64,000 bases of DNA from Castanea sativa (GCF_040712315.1 NC_134024.1:23882658-23946657); one strand, 5' to 3'. Shown: positions 20,960-32,024, counted from the first letter of the stretch. The notes: a model not told the origin generated them from the letters alone. Numbers and translations: made by a program.

Positions 20960-23564
20960 AACTGGCCTATGCTTTAAGTCTTGGTGGGGGGATCCTACTG
21001 GGACTTGCTGGCAACTTCTTTGGTCTTGTCCTCCTCCTCTGTTTGTTTAAGCTCCACTTCGAATGAGGTTTGGACTTGTTTCCCTTTGTCCTTCGCCACT
21101 GGTGGAGGAACGTTTGGCTCAGCGTCCTTGCTTGGATGCTTCTTGGCTTTGCCACCTTGTTCCTTCTCTTTGTCAGAACCAGCAAGTTCTTTAGGAGTTG
21201 GAATGGGTTCTTGAATGATGGATGGCTATGTTGAAGGCATTGTCTTGGGGGTAGATGTGGCAGAAGGGAGCTCTTCAAGCACTTGGATGTCTTAAGGAAT
21301 CCAAATGTTCTCAAGTCTCCTCAATTCAGAGGTCGTGTGAATTCCTACCACATTCAGAGCTTCTGCTCATACTTGTTGGCAATATTCCCTACATAGCTCT
21401 GCCAATTCCTCTGTCAGTCGATCTTCTATCACCTCCACCCCTTCATTGTAAGCAGCCTTCTTGGCAGCCTCCATAGTTTCCTTGAAAGTACGAGCCTCTT
21501 CCTTCTCTCGGGCAAGCTCCTTACTTAAGTTAGAGTTTTCTTGCTGAGCTTTAGATAGGTCCTCGTCCTTTTGACGCAGAATTTTGTGTTTCCCCTCCAC
21601 CTAAGTTCTAATTGTTTTAAGGCTGGCCTCGGCACCGTTTCTTTCCCTCTTTTCATCTGCCAACTGCTTGGTCAGGTTCTCTTTCTCCGCTAGGGCTTGG
21701 CCTAAGGCCTTCTCGGTCTCCATTCTAACCTCAAGTTCAGCTGTAGCCTTTTTCCGAGAATCTTCCACCCATTTCTCTGCAGCGAAGACGTCTTGTATGG
21801 CCTGCATTGAAATATTGAACAAGTGCATTATTGTTGAAGCAAATTCAAAGTGCGTATGAACGACTTTATGCTAAAGCGTAATGACAGCAGTAATATGGAG
21901 GTAATTGGAGGACACTCACCAAGGCCAAGTCCCTTTTAAGGGAGAGAAAGAGATGTGGCTGAGTCATATTATCTAGAGCTTCCATATCCTTTGGTAGGAG
22001 AAGAGGTTGCTCCAATGCGTTGGCCAGGTGATGAGCATATCCTTGCTGGAACGCCCTAATACTTGACTAGGAGGAAATGGGGGCCCCATCTAACTTCAGC
22101 GTAGGTCACGGCTGTACGGCGTACCTCGGCCAGGTCACGACTTTTCCCACTCTCTACTGAAGAAGCCTGCAGCTTACCTTTGCCTATTTTCTGTTGTTGT
22201 TATTGTTGCTTAAGTTTCTTCTGCCTCTCCATATCTACCTCATCGGCCTCGTTCTTCCTCTTCTTCTTAGGCTCTGGGATGGGAATCTTAGGATCAGTCA
22301 GAGGAGATGGTGGTGGCAGAATGGGAGGGGGTTGCGACCCAACCGCGTCCTTTTTGGGAGCCCGTATGCCCTTCCTGGATATTAGCTTTCTAAGGGTAGA
22401 CACGTCGTCTTCCTCAGAACTAGAGTCAGGTTGTGCTATTACCAAACCCTTTATGCTAGAAGTTTCCACAGGCACGCGTTCTTCGTCCGAGAGGATGACG
22501 AGGTGATCCTCTTGAGGTCTTTCAGCTTCTTCAAGGCGAAACTGATCAATTTCCTCTTCCAGCGTTTGTTGTGAAGATGTTGGTTCTTCTAGGACGACTG
22601 TCGTCTAGGAGTGCGCAGAGAGAGGAACTGCGGCGATGGGGTGAGAGTACCAAATGATGGAGGGGTCGTCCGGAAGTTCATGGGTAGAAAGGAAGCCCGG
22701 TTTTGAAATATCTAGCCTTTTACGTCTCTGGTCGCTTGCGGTGATCACGTTGCCGATCTCTTGGAAATTGTCTGATAAAGGATCGTATCCTAATATCAGA
22801 TGGGCTGCCCTCACTTGCAGGTCTTCGCTTACAAGCGCTTTAGATCGAAGAACGCGATTGAGATCCGCGACGCTGCAAAGACTTAAACGAGGCCATACGT
22901 GTTGTTTATCTGCAAGAACATCCGAAGAGACAAGCATAGTTAGGTCAGCAGCGAATGCCAACTAAAAAAAAGGGGGGGTAATAACAAATAGTGTAACCAG
23001 TAATGTTGACGTTAATAGTACTAAGTCACAGGTTAGGGAATCTAACTCCTGTAGAATCACACCTGGGTCTCCCCATTTGACTGGGCAGTGAGGACCGTCA
23101 AACCAATTTCCCGAAGAGATTAGATAGTCGTCTTTCATGCCTTTGTTGGATTTGAGAAGACAAGATATGATTCTAATAATGTTAGATCTGGATTTAAGGT
23201 AATATCCTACGTCTTTAAGCTTATGGCACTTATACATGTACACAACGTCGTGACATGTGAGGTTCAGACCCATTTGCTCGTTTAGAGCGTCGACACAACC
23301 TAGGATTCTAAACACGTTGAGTGTAAATTGATCTGGGCATAACCTATGGTTGCGTAGGTACTCGCTAGTTATGTTTTTCATAGGAAGGGTCATCCCACCC
23401 TCCAGGAATGCGATAATGGGGATAATAACTTCCCCCTCTTTTCTAGCGCCACCTATGGCTTCTGAAGGGCAATATTTTAAGCCTACATCTTGGGGAATAT
23501 GGTACTTGGCCCGAAAACCCTCCATACCGGCGTCGGTGTCTACTAAACACTTAAATCTAGTCAT
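20960..23564 (-). pseudogene. Antisense, intron-containing accessory gene of the Tat-like element
   Basis: Runs against the direction of the element. Part 1 (23564-23070): MTRFKCLVDTDAGMEGFRAK..., with FLEGGMTLPM and HRLCPDQFTLNVFR, like the N-terminal module of many plant transposon-derived unknown proteins. An intron follows (GTGTGATTC at about 23066, ttttttttag at about 22965). Part 2 (22963-22085): LAFAADLTMLVSSDV..., then a Pro/Lys-rich low-complexity piece ending in a basic KKKRK stretch. A second intron donor GTGAGT is at about 21918 and the acceptor before AIQDVFAAEKW is at about 21801. Part 3 (21800-20960): a long coiled coil rich in Glu, Lys, Ala (ATAELEVRMETEKALGQALA) and a charged tail. 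Several stops interrupt it. An antisense gene between pol and the 3' LTR is known from some Tat elements such as maize Grande; its function is unknown. Confidence 0.65.
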
Positions 23565-23577
23565 TTGGTGGGGGTAA

Positions 23578-24060
23578 GAACAAATGCTTAGAAAGGGAAA
23601 GGATATAATTGGTGGCCAAGGACAATGGCCGAGGAGAAATGAATAAACAGGATTGAGAACTTACGGGAAAAAACTAGACGATTCTTCACGAGCTTCTTGA
23701 GAGGAAAGAGAATGAGAAATTTTTAGATTTGATTGATTTCTGAAAGGATAGATCAAAGTTCGGTTTCCTAGGCATGTTGGCGTGTGCGAGGTGGCCTCGA
23801 ATCAAAGCTATCTCACCCAAATTTTGAGAAGGGACCCAGACCGCTAGATGCGCATCTCACCATTGAATGTGGGGGACAAGATGTAACTCGCAGCCATTAA
23901 TGCGAAAGTTACAGATTCCGAAGTGTCATAGGCGGTTTAAAAGAAGCAAAGTGACCCTTACACATGTGGTGATTCGCAGAGCGTGTGGAGGCATTGCCGT
24001 TGGTTCAAAACTCCATTTCTTTCCTCGGATAGGGAGAAAAATGAAGTTTTGAAGGGCTAT
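23578..24060 (+). other. 3' untranslated region and purine-rich tract of the Tat-like element
   Basis: No coding frame. It ends GGATAGGGAGAAAAATG...AAGGGCTAT immediately before the 3' LTR; the reversed relative has a matching GGGAGGGGAAAAA...AGGGGCTAT. This is the likely plus-strand primer region. Confidence 0.6.
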
Positions 24061-24849
24061 TGTGGGGTTAAAATAAATAAATATATATATATATTTGGGC
24101 CTTGGGCCTGATTTGGTGATGTAAGCCTGTCCAAGCAGAGCCTTTGAGGCCCACAGGCCAATTCATGCTACAAGGGGTAAGGGAGTTGTCCGAGAAGGAG
24201 TATCTCCTCGGACGGGTCAAGTAAAGGTCGTGGGACATGCCAAGGGGTTTGGAGACAGAATTCTGGAAGATCTGTTGGGTAAAGGCGTGATCCACGCAGT
24301 TGTTGGAAGGAAGAACGTGTGAGAAATATCAAAGGAAAAAAAACTGCTACCACCGCATTAAAAACCCTGCACCTACCTCCCTAGTCACATTAATGGAGAA
24401 ATGACCTCTGAACAATGAGGTTCAGCCTTCTAGCTGGTATTTGAAGGTTTCAAGAAGGTGCTGGATGTGACAATTATCTAGTAAGGAGATTTGTGATACA
24501 CGTGGAAGAAAAAAAAAGGAAGAAGAAGATAGATACAAGAGAACAAGAGAGATATAAAAGGGGGAGGATGGCAGAAGAAGAGGGGGATCAGATACTTAAA
24601 CTGTGGCTGTAATATTGTTCTAAAAGAAAGAAAGATAATAAAAGTGGTCCTCGGCTTACGTCCGAGGAGAGTTTCTTTGCTATTCACATCTATTGAACAT
24701 GCAGATAACGACAATCTAGCTTGATTTCTCTTTTTATCCAATATCCATAGTCTAGGTTTCAAGCTCACACTCTATAAATTTTATTGTATAAGGCTCTTTA
24801 GGCCTGAATCCATCTGATGACTGGACCGGGTACAAATTGTGCACTTACA
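24061..24849 (+). repeat. 3' LTR of the Tat-like element (789 bp)
   Basis: Starts TGTGGGGT, ends GCACTTACA; partner of 7373-8156. Its last bases run straight into the CA microsatellite. Confidence 0.85.
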
Positions 24850-24858
24850 CACACACAC

Positions 24859-24937
<79 letters not shown>
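24848..24937. repeat. Compound (CA)n(TA)n microsatellite
   Basis: About 22 CA units (one interrupted by a CG) followed by about 22 TA units. The CA part starts from the terminal ACA of the LTR. Confidence 0.92.
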
Positions 24938-24940
<3 letters not shown>

Positions 24941-25221
24941 TATACTATATAATAAAAGTTGGGCTTAAAAGCCATAGTTGCGCCAAGTGGCTGCACTAAA
25001 TTGCATTTTTTTTAATTTTAAAAAAATAAATAATTTTTTTTGTACTTATCTTCTTCTCGTATAATTTTTAAATTAATAAAAATCTTAATTTGATTACAAT
25101 CCAAACTCTTCATTTAATCCTTTTAAAATTGGGCTTAGAAGCCATGGTTGTGCCAAGTGGCTGCACTAAATTGCAGAAATTTTTTAAAATTTTAAATAAA
25201 TAAATAAATTTTTTTTGTACT
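24938..25221 (+). repeat. Possible Helitron 5' end and about 170-bp tandem repeat interrupted by the next element
   Basis: A-TCATATACTATATAATAAAA at 24938 resembles Helitron 5' ends. The block TGGGCTTAAAAGCCATAGTTG..CCAAGTGGCTGCACTAAATTGCA at 24960 recurs at 25131, giving a period near 171 bp. The second copy is cut at 25221 and continues at 29460 (tacttatctttttctcc, aaaatcttaatttgatta), followed by further diverged copies to about 29640. No 3' Helitron end was found. Confidence 0.5.
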
Positions 25222-25977
25222 TGTAAGCGCACGATTGTACCCAAACCTAAAAGCAGGTGATGGGCTCAGGCCCAATAAGCCTTATACAATGAAATTTGTA
25301 GAGTATGGATTTGAAACCTAGGTTTGGAGTATTGGAAGTTGATTAACAGGCTAGAATGCCACAATCTATGCAAATGATAAGTAAATGTAACAAAGAAACC
25401 TCCTCGGACGTAAGCCGAGGACGAGTTGTACATTCCTTCTCTTTCTATGTCAAAGATTACAATTCTTAGTTCTTTTTTTAACTAAGAAACCGACCCCTCT
25501 CCTTTCCTCTCTCGTCCTCCTATATACTTCTTCTTCTTCTTCCCTGTTTTATCCACGTATCATACAAATCTTCCCCCTAAATACTTGTTCCATCCACCAC
25601 CTTCTTGAAGTCTTCAAATAATAGCAGGAAGGTTGAATTCTACTGTACAAAGGTCATTTCTCCATTAATGCGGCCAAGGAGGTAGATGCAAGGTCTTTAA
25701 TACGGTGGTAGCAGCTTTTCCCTCAGATATTTCTCACACATTTCTGCTTCTAAAGGGTGCTTGGATCACACCTTTACCCAATAGATCTTCCAAAATTCTG
25801 CATTTAAACCGTTTAGCAAGTCCTAGGGCCTTTGCTGGGCCTGTCCGAGGAGATACTCCTCCTCGGATCACTATAGTGCGGACTGACCTGTGGGCCTAGA
25901 GACCCTGATTGAACAGATTTGTACCAACTAATCAGGCCAAAGCCCAAACATTTATTCAAGAGCTTTTACCCCCCACA
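25222..25977 (-). repeat. 3' LTR of the deleted Tat-like element
   Basis: In the sense of the element it begins TGTGGGGGG and ends CGCTTACA. It has AGCCGAGGACG and CCTCGGACG boxes and aligns along its length with 28689-29459. Confidence 0.85.
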
Positions 25978-26385
25978 ATAGCCCCTAAAAACTTTATTTT
26001 TCCCCTCCCATTCGAGGAGAGAAATAGAGTTTTGAACCGAACATCATACCTTCCACACACTTTGCAAACCGCCACACGTGTAGGGGTCCTTTCGTTCCTT
26101 GAAAACGTCTCTGACGCTTCGAAACCTGGAACACGCGCATTTATGACCACAAGTTACATCCTGTTCCCCACGTTCAACGGTGGGATACGCATCAGACGGC
26201 CCAAATTGGCTCTGAAAATTTGAGCGGGAGAATTTCAATTTCGAGGCCGCCTCCCGCATGTCAAAACGCCTGGGAACCCGTACCTTCATTCATTCTTTTA
26301 GAAATCAATCGCATCTAAGTGTCAATCATTACCTTTTCTCTCCAGAAGCTCGTGAAGAATCGCATAACAACGGCAGGGTTGACAT

Positions 26386-26598
26386 TCAAATGATGGCAAA
26401 TAAAGCTTGGGTCAACCCCCAGAGCCTCATAGGGATCCCAAGCAAAGACATCGATTCCATCTTCGCTTGGGTCAAAAACTTCACCAATTCCATCTTCTCT
26501 TGGTGTGGTAACCGTATCCCAATTTGGAAGAACCTTTCGGGATCATCGGTTATGAGAAATCTCTCCAAATCTTCACATATGGGATCCTCTGTTGTCAC
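26386..26598 (-). pseudogene. RT-region remnant of the deleted element
   Basis: Encodes EDLERFLITDDPERFFQIGIRLPHQEKMELVKFL, collinear with the start of the RT region at 10237 onward in the larger element, then loses the frame. The coding sequence stops short of the RT core. Confidence 0.7.
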
Positions 26599-26628
26599 CG
26601 CACTGGGCGCATCAAGAGTTGTTAATTG

Positions 26629-27272
26629 CTATAAGTCCTCCACAGCCGAGGCCGAGGACTCTGATTTGGCTTGATGCAGTACTGCAGCCGATATGCATTG
26701 CCTTGCCACTGACTGGCTGCCAAGAATTTCTTCAATGAATCCCCCCGAAGGGAATTTTAATTTAACTTGCAAAGTTGAGGAGACGGCACCCAAAGCGTGC
26801 AGCCAAGGCCTGGCAAGGATGGCCGTGTATGGAGAATATGCGTCAACCACAATAAAATCCACCCCGACCGTTTCCGAGCCAGACTGTACAAGCAATCTAA
26901 TCTGTCCCTTTGGTATAACAACCTTCCCTTCAAAACTTATTAATGGCGAGTCATAAGGAGTAAGATCCTCCAATTTTAACTTAAGCCCCTTGAATAAGTC
27001 AGGGTACATAATATCCGCACCGCTGCCTTGATCGATCATCACTCTTTTGACGTCGTAATTCCCTATTCTCAACGTGACCACCAGGGCGTCATCATGGGGT
27101 TGAATGGTCCCAACCTTATCCTCATCAGAGAATCCCAAGACAGGCACATTCCCTCTAATTCTCTTCGGTTTCGAGCTTGACTCCTCGGCCTAGGAGTGTG
27201 ACATTGCCATCACCCTAGTAGGACAGGAACCGGTCCGGCCAGGTGCAGCAAAGATGACATTAATCGTTCCCA
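26629..27272 (-). pseudogene. Protease region of the deleted element, nearly intact
   Basis: GTINVIFAAPGRTGSCPTRV, then (after one TAG at about 27191 where Leu/Gln-type codons are expected) a 172-codon open stretch with VMIDQGSGADIMYPDLF (retropepsin-like active site), LTPYDSPLISFEGKVVIP, TAILARPWLHALGAVSSTLQ and a Ser/Ala-rich end. It is much less damaged than the copy at 9562-10206 and shows what that copy lost. Confidence 0.8.
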
Positions 27273-27279
27273 AGGACGA

Positions 27280-28641
27280 CTGAGACGAGTTGTTCTTCTT
27301 ATTATTTGAACCTGACTGACTGCCTTGAACGTTCGGTTGATACAGGTGCTGCTTCAATTTTCCTTCGCTAACAAGCTGCTCCAGATGGTTCCAAAGGGTT
27401 CTACAATTCTCAGTGGTATGACCCGCATCCTGATGATATTGACAAAAGAGGTTCTGATTTCGCTTCGTGGGGTCCCCGGCCATCTTAGTGGGCCACTTGA
27501 AGTAGGGCTCCTTACGAACTTTCTCCAGTAGTTGGTGCACTGGTTCTCGGAATACAGTGTTAACTGCTTGAGGAGTGGCTGAGCCAGACTACCCAGAGTA
27601 ATCTCTCCTCGACTTACTATTATGGTACCTGTTCGACCTGAAATCCTTTCTCTCCTGTGGGATAACCTTCGTCTTACCCTTACCCTACTATTGATCTTCC
27701 TCAACCCTTTTGTACTCGTCAATGCGGTCCATGAGGCGACGTACACTCCGTACGGGCTTTTTGGTCAGGGATTTCCTTAAATCATGATCAGTGGGAATGC
27801 CCACTTTAAAAGTATTAATCGCTACTTTGTTGAAATCTCCATCTATCTCATTGAACATCTCCCAATACCTATCGGAGTATGCTTTCAATGTCTCACCCTC
27901 CCTCATGGCCATAGATAATAGCGAGTCCAACGATCAAGGAACTCTGCTGCATGTAATGAACCGAGACGCGAATGCCCTAGTAAGTTCCATGAATGAATTG
28001 ACAGACCCCGACTTTAGTCCATTAAGTCATCTCATAGCAACAGGTCCCATGTTAGAAGGAAAGACCTTACACATCAAGGTTTCGTTCTGAGAATGCACCG
28101 TCATCCTCTGATTAAAGTGGCTCACATGTTCCACTGGGTCTGTCCTGCCATTATAAATGGTGAAGGTGGGTTGGGTGAACCGTCTAGGGAGCCTTCCCTT
28201 CTCAGTCCTGCGTGAGAAGAGTGATTTAGAGAGTTGGTGTAACGCCCGGCTCATAGCATCGTTCCCCAAGCCCCTGGAGGGAAGCTTCCTATGCTTACGA
28301 CTTGGTAGGTTATCCCCTTCGCAAGAGAAAGTTTCGTTGGGGGGAGTCCTGGACCTTGAACTATAACTGCTTCCCCAGGATTCCCCTGAAGAAGGATTGG
28401 ATGGGGGTGAAGCCCGCCTTCGTCTGACACGGCGTAGCTTTTTCTTAAGGTGTTCAATCTCCCTCTGCATGGCCTTGGCATCATCCTCATAGGTGGCACT
28501 GCCTCCGCCACGCGTATGACTCGCGCCAAGATATACAGTATGAACACTTCCCTCTCGATCCCTCCGGCGCTCAAGACGCTCAAAAAGATCTTCGAGCTAG
28601 GATCCCTGAGATTTTGCATGATGCGAATCTAAGCCTGTCAT
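27280..28641 (-). pseudogene. gag region of the deleted element
   Basis: Starts with an ATG at 28641 in the context ATGACAGGCTTAGATTCG. Contains HLKKKLRRVRRRRASPP, FTIYNGRTDPVEHVSHFNQR, SDRYWEMFNEIDGDF, LRKSLTKKPVRSVRRLMDRI and a C-terminal CQYHQDAGHTTENCRTLWNH zinc-binding-like segment. A frame change after the start, a TGA after PVAMR, two neighbouring TAG codons after RVEEDQ (the larger element has Gln-Gln there) and one TAG near YSG break it. Still the best template for the gag of this family in the window. Confidence 0.78.
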
Positions 28642-28688
28642 GATGTTCCAATTCCTTCAACGCTAGATTTCCCACAGACGGCGCCAAT

Positions 28689-29459
28689 TGTAAGCGCACG
28701 ATTGTACCCGGACCCAAAAGCAGGTGATGGGCTCAGACCCAATGAGCCTTATACAATGAAATTTATAGAGTATGGGTTTGAAACCTAGGTTTGGGGTATT
28801 CGAAGTTGATTAACAGGCTAGAATGCCACAATCTATGCAAATGATAAGTAAATATAACAAAGAAACCTCCTCGGACGTAAGCCGAGGACGAGTTGTATAT
28901 TCCTTCTCTTTCTATGTCAAAGATTACAATTCTTAGTTATTTTTTTTAACTAAGAAACTGCCCCCTCTCCTTTCCTCTCTCGTCCTCCTATATACTTCTT
29001 CTACTTCTCTGTTTTATCCACGTGTCATACAAATCTTCTCCCTAGATACTTGTCCCATCCACCACCTTCTTGAAGTCTTCAAATAATAGCAGGAAGGTTG
29101 AATTCTACTGTTCAAAGGTCATTTCTCCATTAATGCGGCCAAAGAGGTAGATGCAGGGTCTTTAATACGGTGGTAGCAGCTTTTTCCTCAGATATTTCTC
29201 ACACATTTCTGCTTCTAAAGGGTGCTTGGATCACACCTTTACCCAATAGATCTTCCAAAATTCTGCCTTTAAACCGTTTAGCAAGTCCTAAGGCCTTTGC
29301 TGGGCCTATCCGAGGAGATACTCCTCCTCGGACAACTCCTCGGATCACTATAGTGCGGACTGACCTGTGGGCCTAGAGACCCTGATTGAATAGATTTGTA
29401 CCAACTAATTAGGCCCAAAGCCCAAACGTTTATTCAAGAGCTTTTACCCCCCCCCCATA
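28689..29459 (-). repeat. 5' LTR of the deleted Tat-like element
   Basis: Partner of 25222-25977; it differs by scattered substitutions and by a 12-bp duplication of the GGACAACTCCTC type near 29330. It ends in a C-run at 29446-29456. Confidence 0.85.
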
Positions 29460-30127
29460 GTACTTATCTTTTTCTCCTATAATTTCTAAATTGATAAAAA
29501 TCTTAATTTGATTACAATCTAAACTCTTCATCTAATCCTTTTATTATTATAATTTATAAGTTGATAAAAAATTTTAATTTGATTATAATTCAAACTCTTC
29601 ATCTAATCTTTTTTTTTTTTAATTTAAAAAACAAAAAACAGCAACAATCTTCATCTATTCCTTTTTTTTAATTTAAATTATATTACTTCATGTAAAAAAA
29701 ACAACATAATAACCGTAAAAAAAAATTAAAAAAAAACTAAGTATTCAACAATAAAATCTTCACACATGACTTTTTTTTAGATAATTATTGTTCATACCAA
29801 TTTACCAAAAATGTTTTTGGATAAAGTTAAAAAATATATATAAATAAGGTAATAATTATTTGAGTTTAAAGTAAACACCTTCTTTTGCTTCTAAAAAAAA
29901 TGTATCTATATATAATAAATGTTTTTTCTTCTAAAAAAAAAAACGTTTGTTTGTTTGTTTTAGTTATAAAAGAAAAGCTTCCTTTTTTCCATTAAAAAAA
30001 AATGTTTTCATTTTTCTTTCTATTCATATGATTTTTTTTATTCCACTTTTTATGGGATTTATGAGATAGCAACAAACAAATTGATTAGAAATCTTAATTC
30101 CAATAGGATTTAAATTCTATATCAACT

Positions 30128-30137
30128 GAAACTCTAC

Positions 30138-30181
<44 letters not shown>

Positions 30182-30185
30182 TTTC
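30128..30185. repeat. (TG)19 microsatellite framed by an 11-bp inverted repeat
   Basis: GAAACTCTACA at 30128-30138 and TGTAGAGTTTC at 30175-30185 are perfect inverse complements around a TATATATA(TG)n core. Confidence 0.9.
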
Positions 30186-31054
30186 ATATATCCTTTTTGA
30201 AGTGAAGTTTATTTCAATATGTGAATGCCTAAATCCCATAACAGGTATGCATTCTTTCTTCATTATTGTTTTTTCATTTTGTTTAAGCTATTTTTTTCAC
30301 TTCAAACAAAATTAATAAAAACTTCACACACATGTTTTAACCCAATTCATAATATTAAATTTTAGAACTCATTTCTCTCTCCCTTGTGTGTGTGTGTGTG
30401 TGTTTGTTTCTCAAAAAAAAAAAAAAAATCGTATTCATTTATTATCTTCTACAATAATTGATTCAGGTTTTAGTTACATACTCACAATTTCATCTCTCAA
30501 AGTGATAGAGAAAACAAACAGATTTATTCTTTGTTTTTTTTCTAAATTTATAATTTGTATTAATTTCTTAATTTTAAATTATGAATAAGTTTTATTATAT
30601 TCTTTATATTGAATGTAAATTGTTGTTTATAGGTTTTTGGTTGTGTTATATTCTTCGGGAAAAAAAAAGAAATAAAATAAAATAAAAGAGTTTATATAAA
30701 TTTGGCAATAAAGCTAAATAGATAAGCCTAAGAAATGTTTACTAATAATAATTTTATCAGTAACTTTTTATTTACATGATTTAAAAAAAAATTGAATAGA
30801 GAGATAATTTATTAACGTGATTTACACTCCACTAAAACTTTTTTAAGAGATTGGTTTTAAAAATTTCGAAGTAATTTTCTATTTATTAATTACTATGCAC
30901 TAACTTCTAACTACCAAAATTTACAATTGAAATCCTAAATCCTAATCCGTATGAGATACCACTTCCAAAGATTAATATCTTAGTTATTATATATTATACA
31001 GGCTGACTTTTTTTTGTGTCAAAAGAAGCGTTTTTCTCTCTCTCCACAAAACAA

Positions 31055-31266
31055 ATGGATTATAATAAGAATTAGCTAGACAGGGATAAGACTATACCGC
31101 CTCTTATCTACAATAAATGTTAAATTCAGATCATTTTTCATGCATATACACACACTACACAAAGGGATTAAAACAAGAATTAGCTAGACGGGAATAAGAC
31201 TACACCACCTATTTTCTACAATAAATGTTAAATTCAGATAATTTTTCATGCATTTACACACACATG
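31055..31266 (+). repeat. Tandem duplication, period about 107 bp
   Basis: Two copies share GAATTAGCTAGACRGG, ATAAGACTAYACC, CTACAATAAATGTTAAATTC and TTTTTCATGCAT, ending in a CACACA tract. No coding potential. Confidence 0.85.
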
Positions 31267-31635
31267 TAGCATGCAACGCACAAAACTTAAACTTTAAGTT
31301 TAAACTAAAACTTGGTAGGGTGAAACTCACTCAAGTTTCATGCCTTCTTCCATGCTTTCAAGGACAAAAAATTAAATTCTCATATGAGTCTCTCTCTACT
31401 TCAAAATTTTAAATGTTTAATAATTTAGATTATTCTTAATTATTGAATTGAGGTTTCACTTAAACATGATTTCAATTATTGTTTTGGATAGTTTTAACTA
31501 TTAAATTCAAAGGTTTTCCATTTAAATATATGTGACTAATTGAGCCTTAAAGTTTAACGTATTATTAAAGTTTAACATATTATTGAACCTCGGCCCTTGC
31601 CCCCAAACCACACAAGTATGTATATATATATTGTT

Positions 31636-32024
31636 GAGAAATTACACTTTACCACCTTAAACTATACTCATGTTACACTTTGCATCCTAAATTCTAAGAA
31701 TGCATGTTTTGCACCCTAAACTATGACTCCTACTATACTTTGCACCCTACCGTTAAGTTTGCTATTAACTTGGAAGAAAATTCAAAGTTTAGGATACAAA
31801 GTGTAATAAAGAGTATAGTTTAAAGTGGTATAGTATAATTTATCTTTTGTTTTTAAAGCATTGAAAAGAGAGACAATTAAGTCTTTTTACGTGGTGTCAT
31901 ATTTTTCCATCGAAGTTAACGAAAAACTTAACATTGGGGTACAAAGTGTAACAAGGGTCATAGTTTAGGGTGGGTGTCAAATGTAATATAAAGTATAGTT
32001 GAAGGTGGCAAAGTGTAATTTTCC
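31636..32024. mobile_element. Foldback element with long inverted repeats
   Basis: The left arm (attacactttaccaccttaaactatact...) pairs with the right arm (...agtatagttgaaggtggcaaagtgtaat) over roughly 110-140 bp; a third, internal segment at about 31795-31845 (ggatacaaagtgtaataaag...) pairs with the left arm as well. Non-coding. MITE or foldback-type element; family not assigned. Confidence 0.7.

Larger units (their letters stand above)
7373..24849 (+). mobile_element. Tat-like Ty3/gypsy LTR retrotransposon, decayed, with a nested element
   Basis: Total 17.5 kb, of which 6.4 kb is a later insertion. Order: 5' LTR 7373-8156, primer-binding site, gag, protease, RT/RNase H (split at 11556-17972), a second RNase H-like domain, integrase ending about 19942, a 151-bp tandem repeat, an antisense accessory gene, a purine-rich tract and the 3' LTR 24061-24849. 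A second RNase H domain and an extra gene after integrase are known traits of the Tat lineage. LTRs begin TGTGG and end TTACA. Every coding domain carries stops or frame breaks, and the RT site reads YVDN instead of YVDD, so the element is dead. No matching 5-bp target duplication is visible because the flanks are TA repeat on the left and CA then TA repeat on the right. Confidence 0.85.
25222..29459 (-). mobile_element. Internally deleted Tat-like LTR retrotransposon (minus orientation)
   Basis: 4238 bp, with LTRs 25222-25977 and 28689-29459 and the target duplication GTACT at 25217-25221 and 29460-29464. The primer-site region TTGGCGCCGTCTGTGGGAA reads on the minus strand at 28688-28669. 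The minus strand has gag, protease and only the first part of the RT region, then jumps at about 26340 to the 3' untranslated region; RT core, RNase H, integrase and accessory gene are absent. It is a non-autonomous derivative of the same family group as 7373-24849. The terminus at 29459 reads CATA where CACA is expected. Confidence 0.88.
29465..31635. other. Gene-free AT-rich DNA
   Basis: No coding segment with family resemblance. Holds diverged copies of the repeat interrupted at 25221, long A and T runs, a (TG)n tract and a GT tract at 30385-30403, and the 107-bp duplication listed separately. Confidence 0.7.

Noticed and set aside
7368..24854. 5-bp target duplication for the Tat-like element
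   Set aside because: The flanks are TATAT on the left and CACAC on the right, so no duplication can be claimed.
24781..24999. Frames encoding long Tyr-Ile or Thr-His repeats over microsatellites (also near 360 and 7309)
   Set aside because: Pure translation of TA and CA repeats, no gene.
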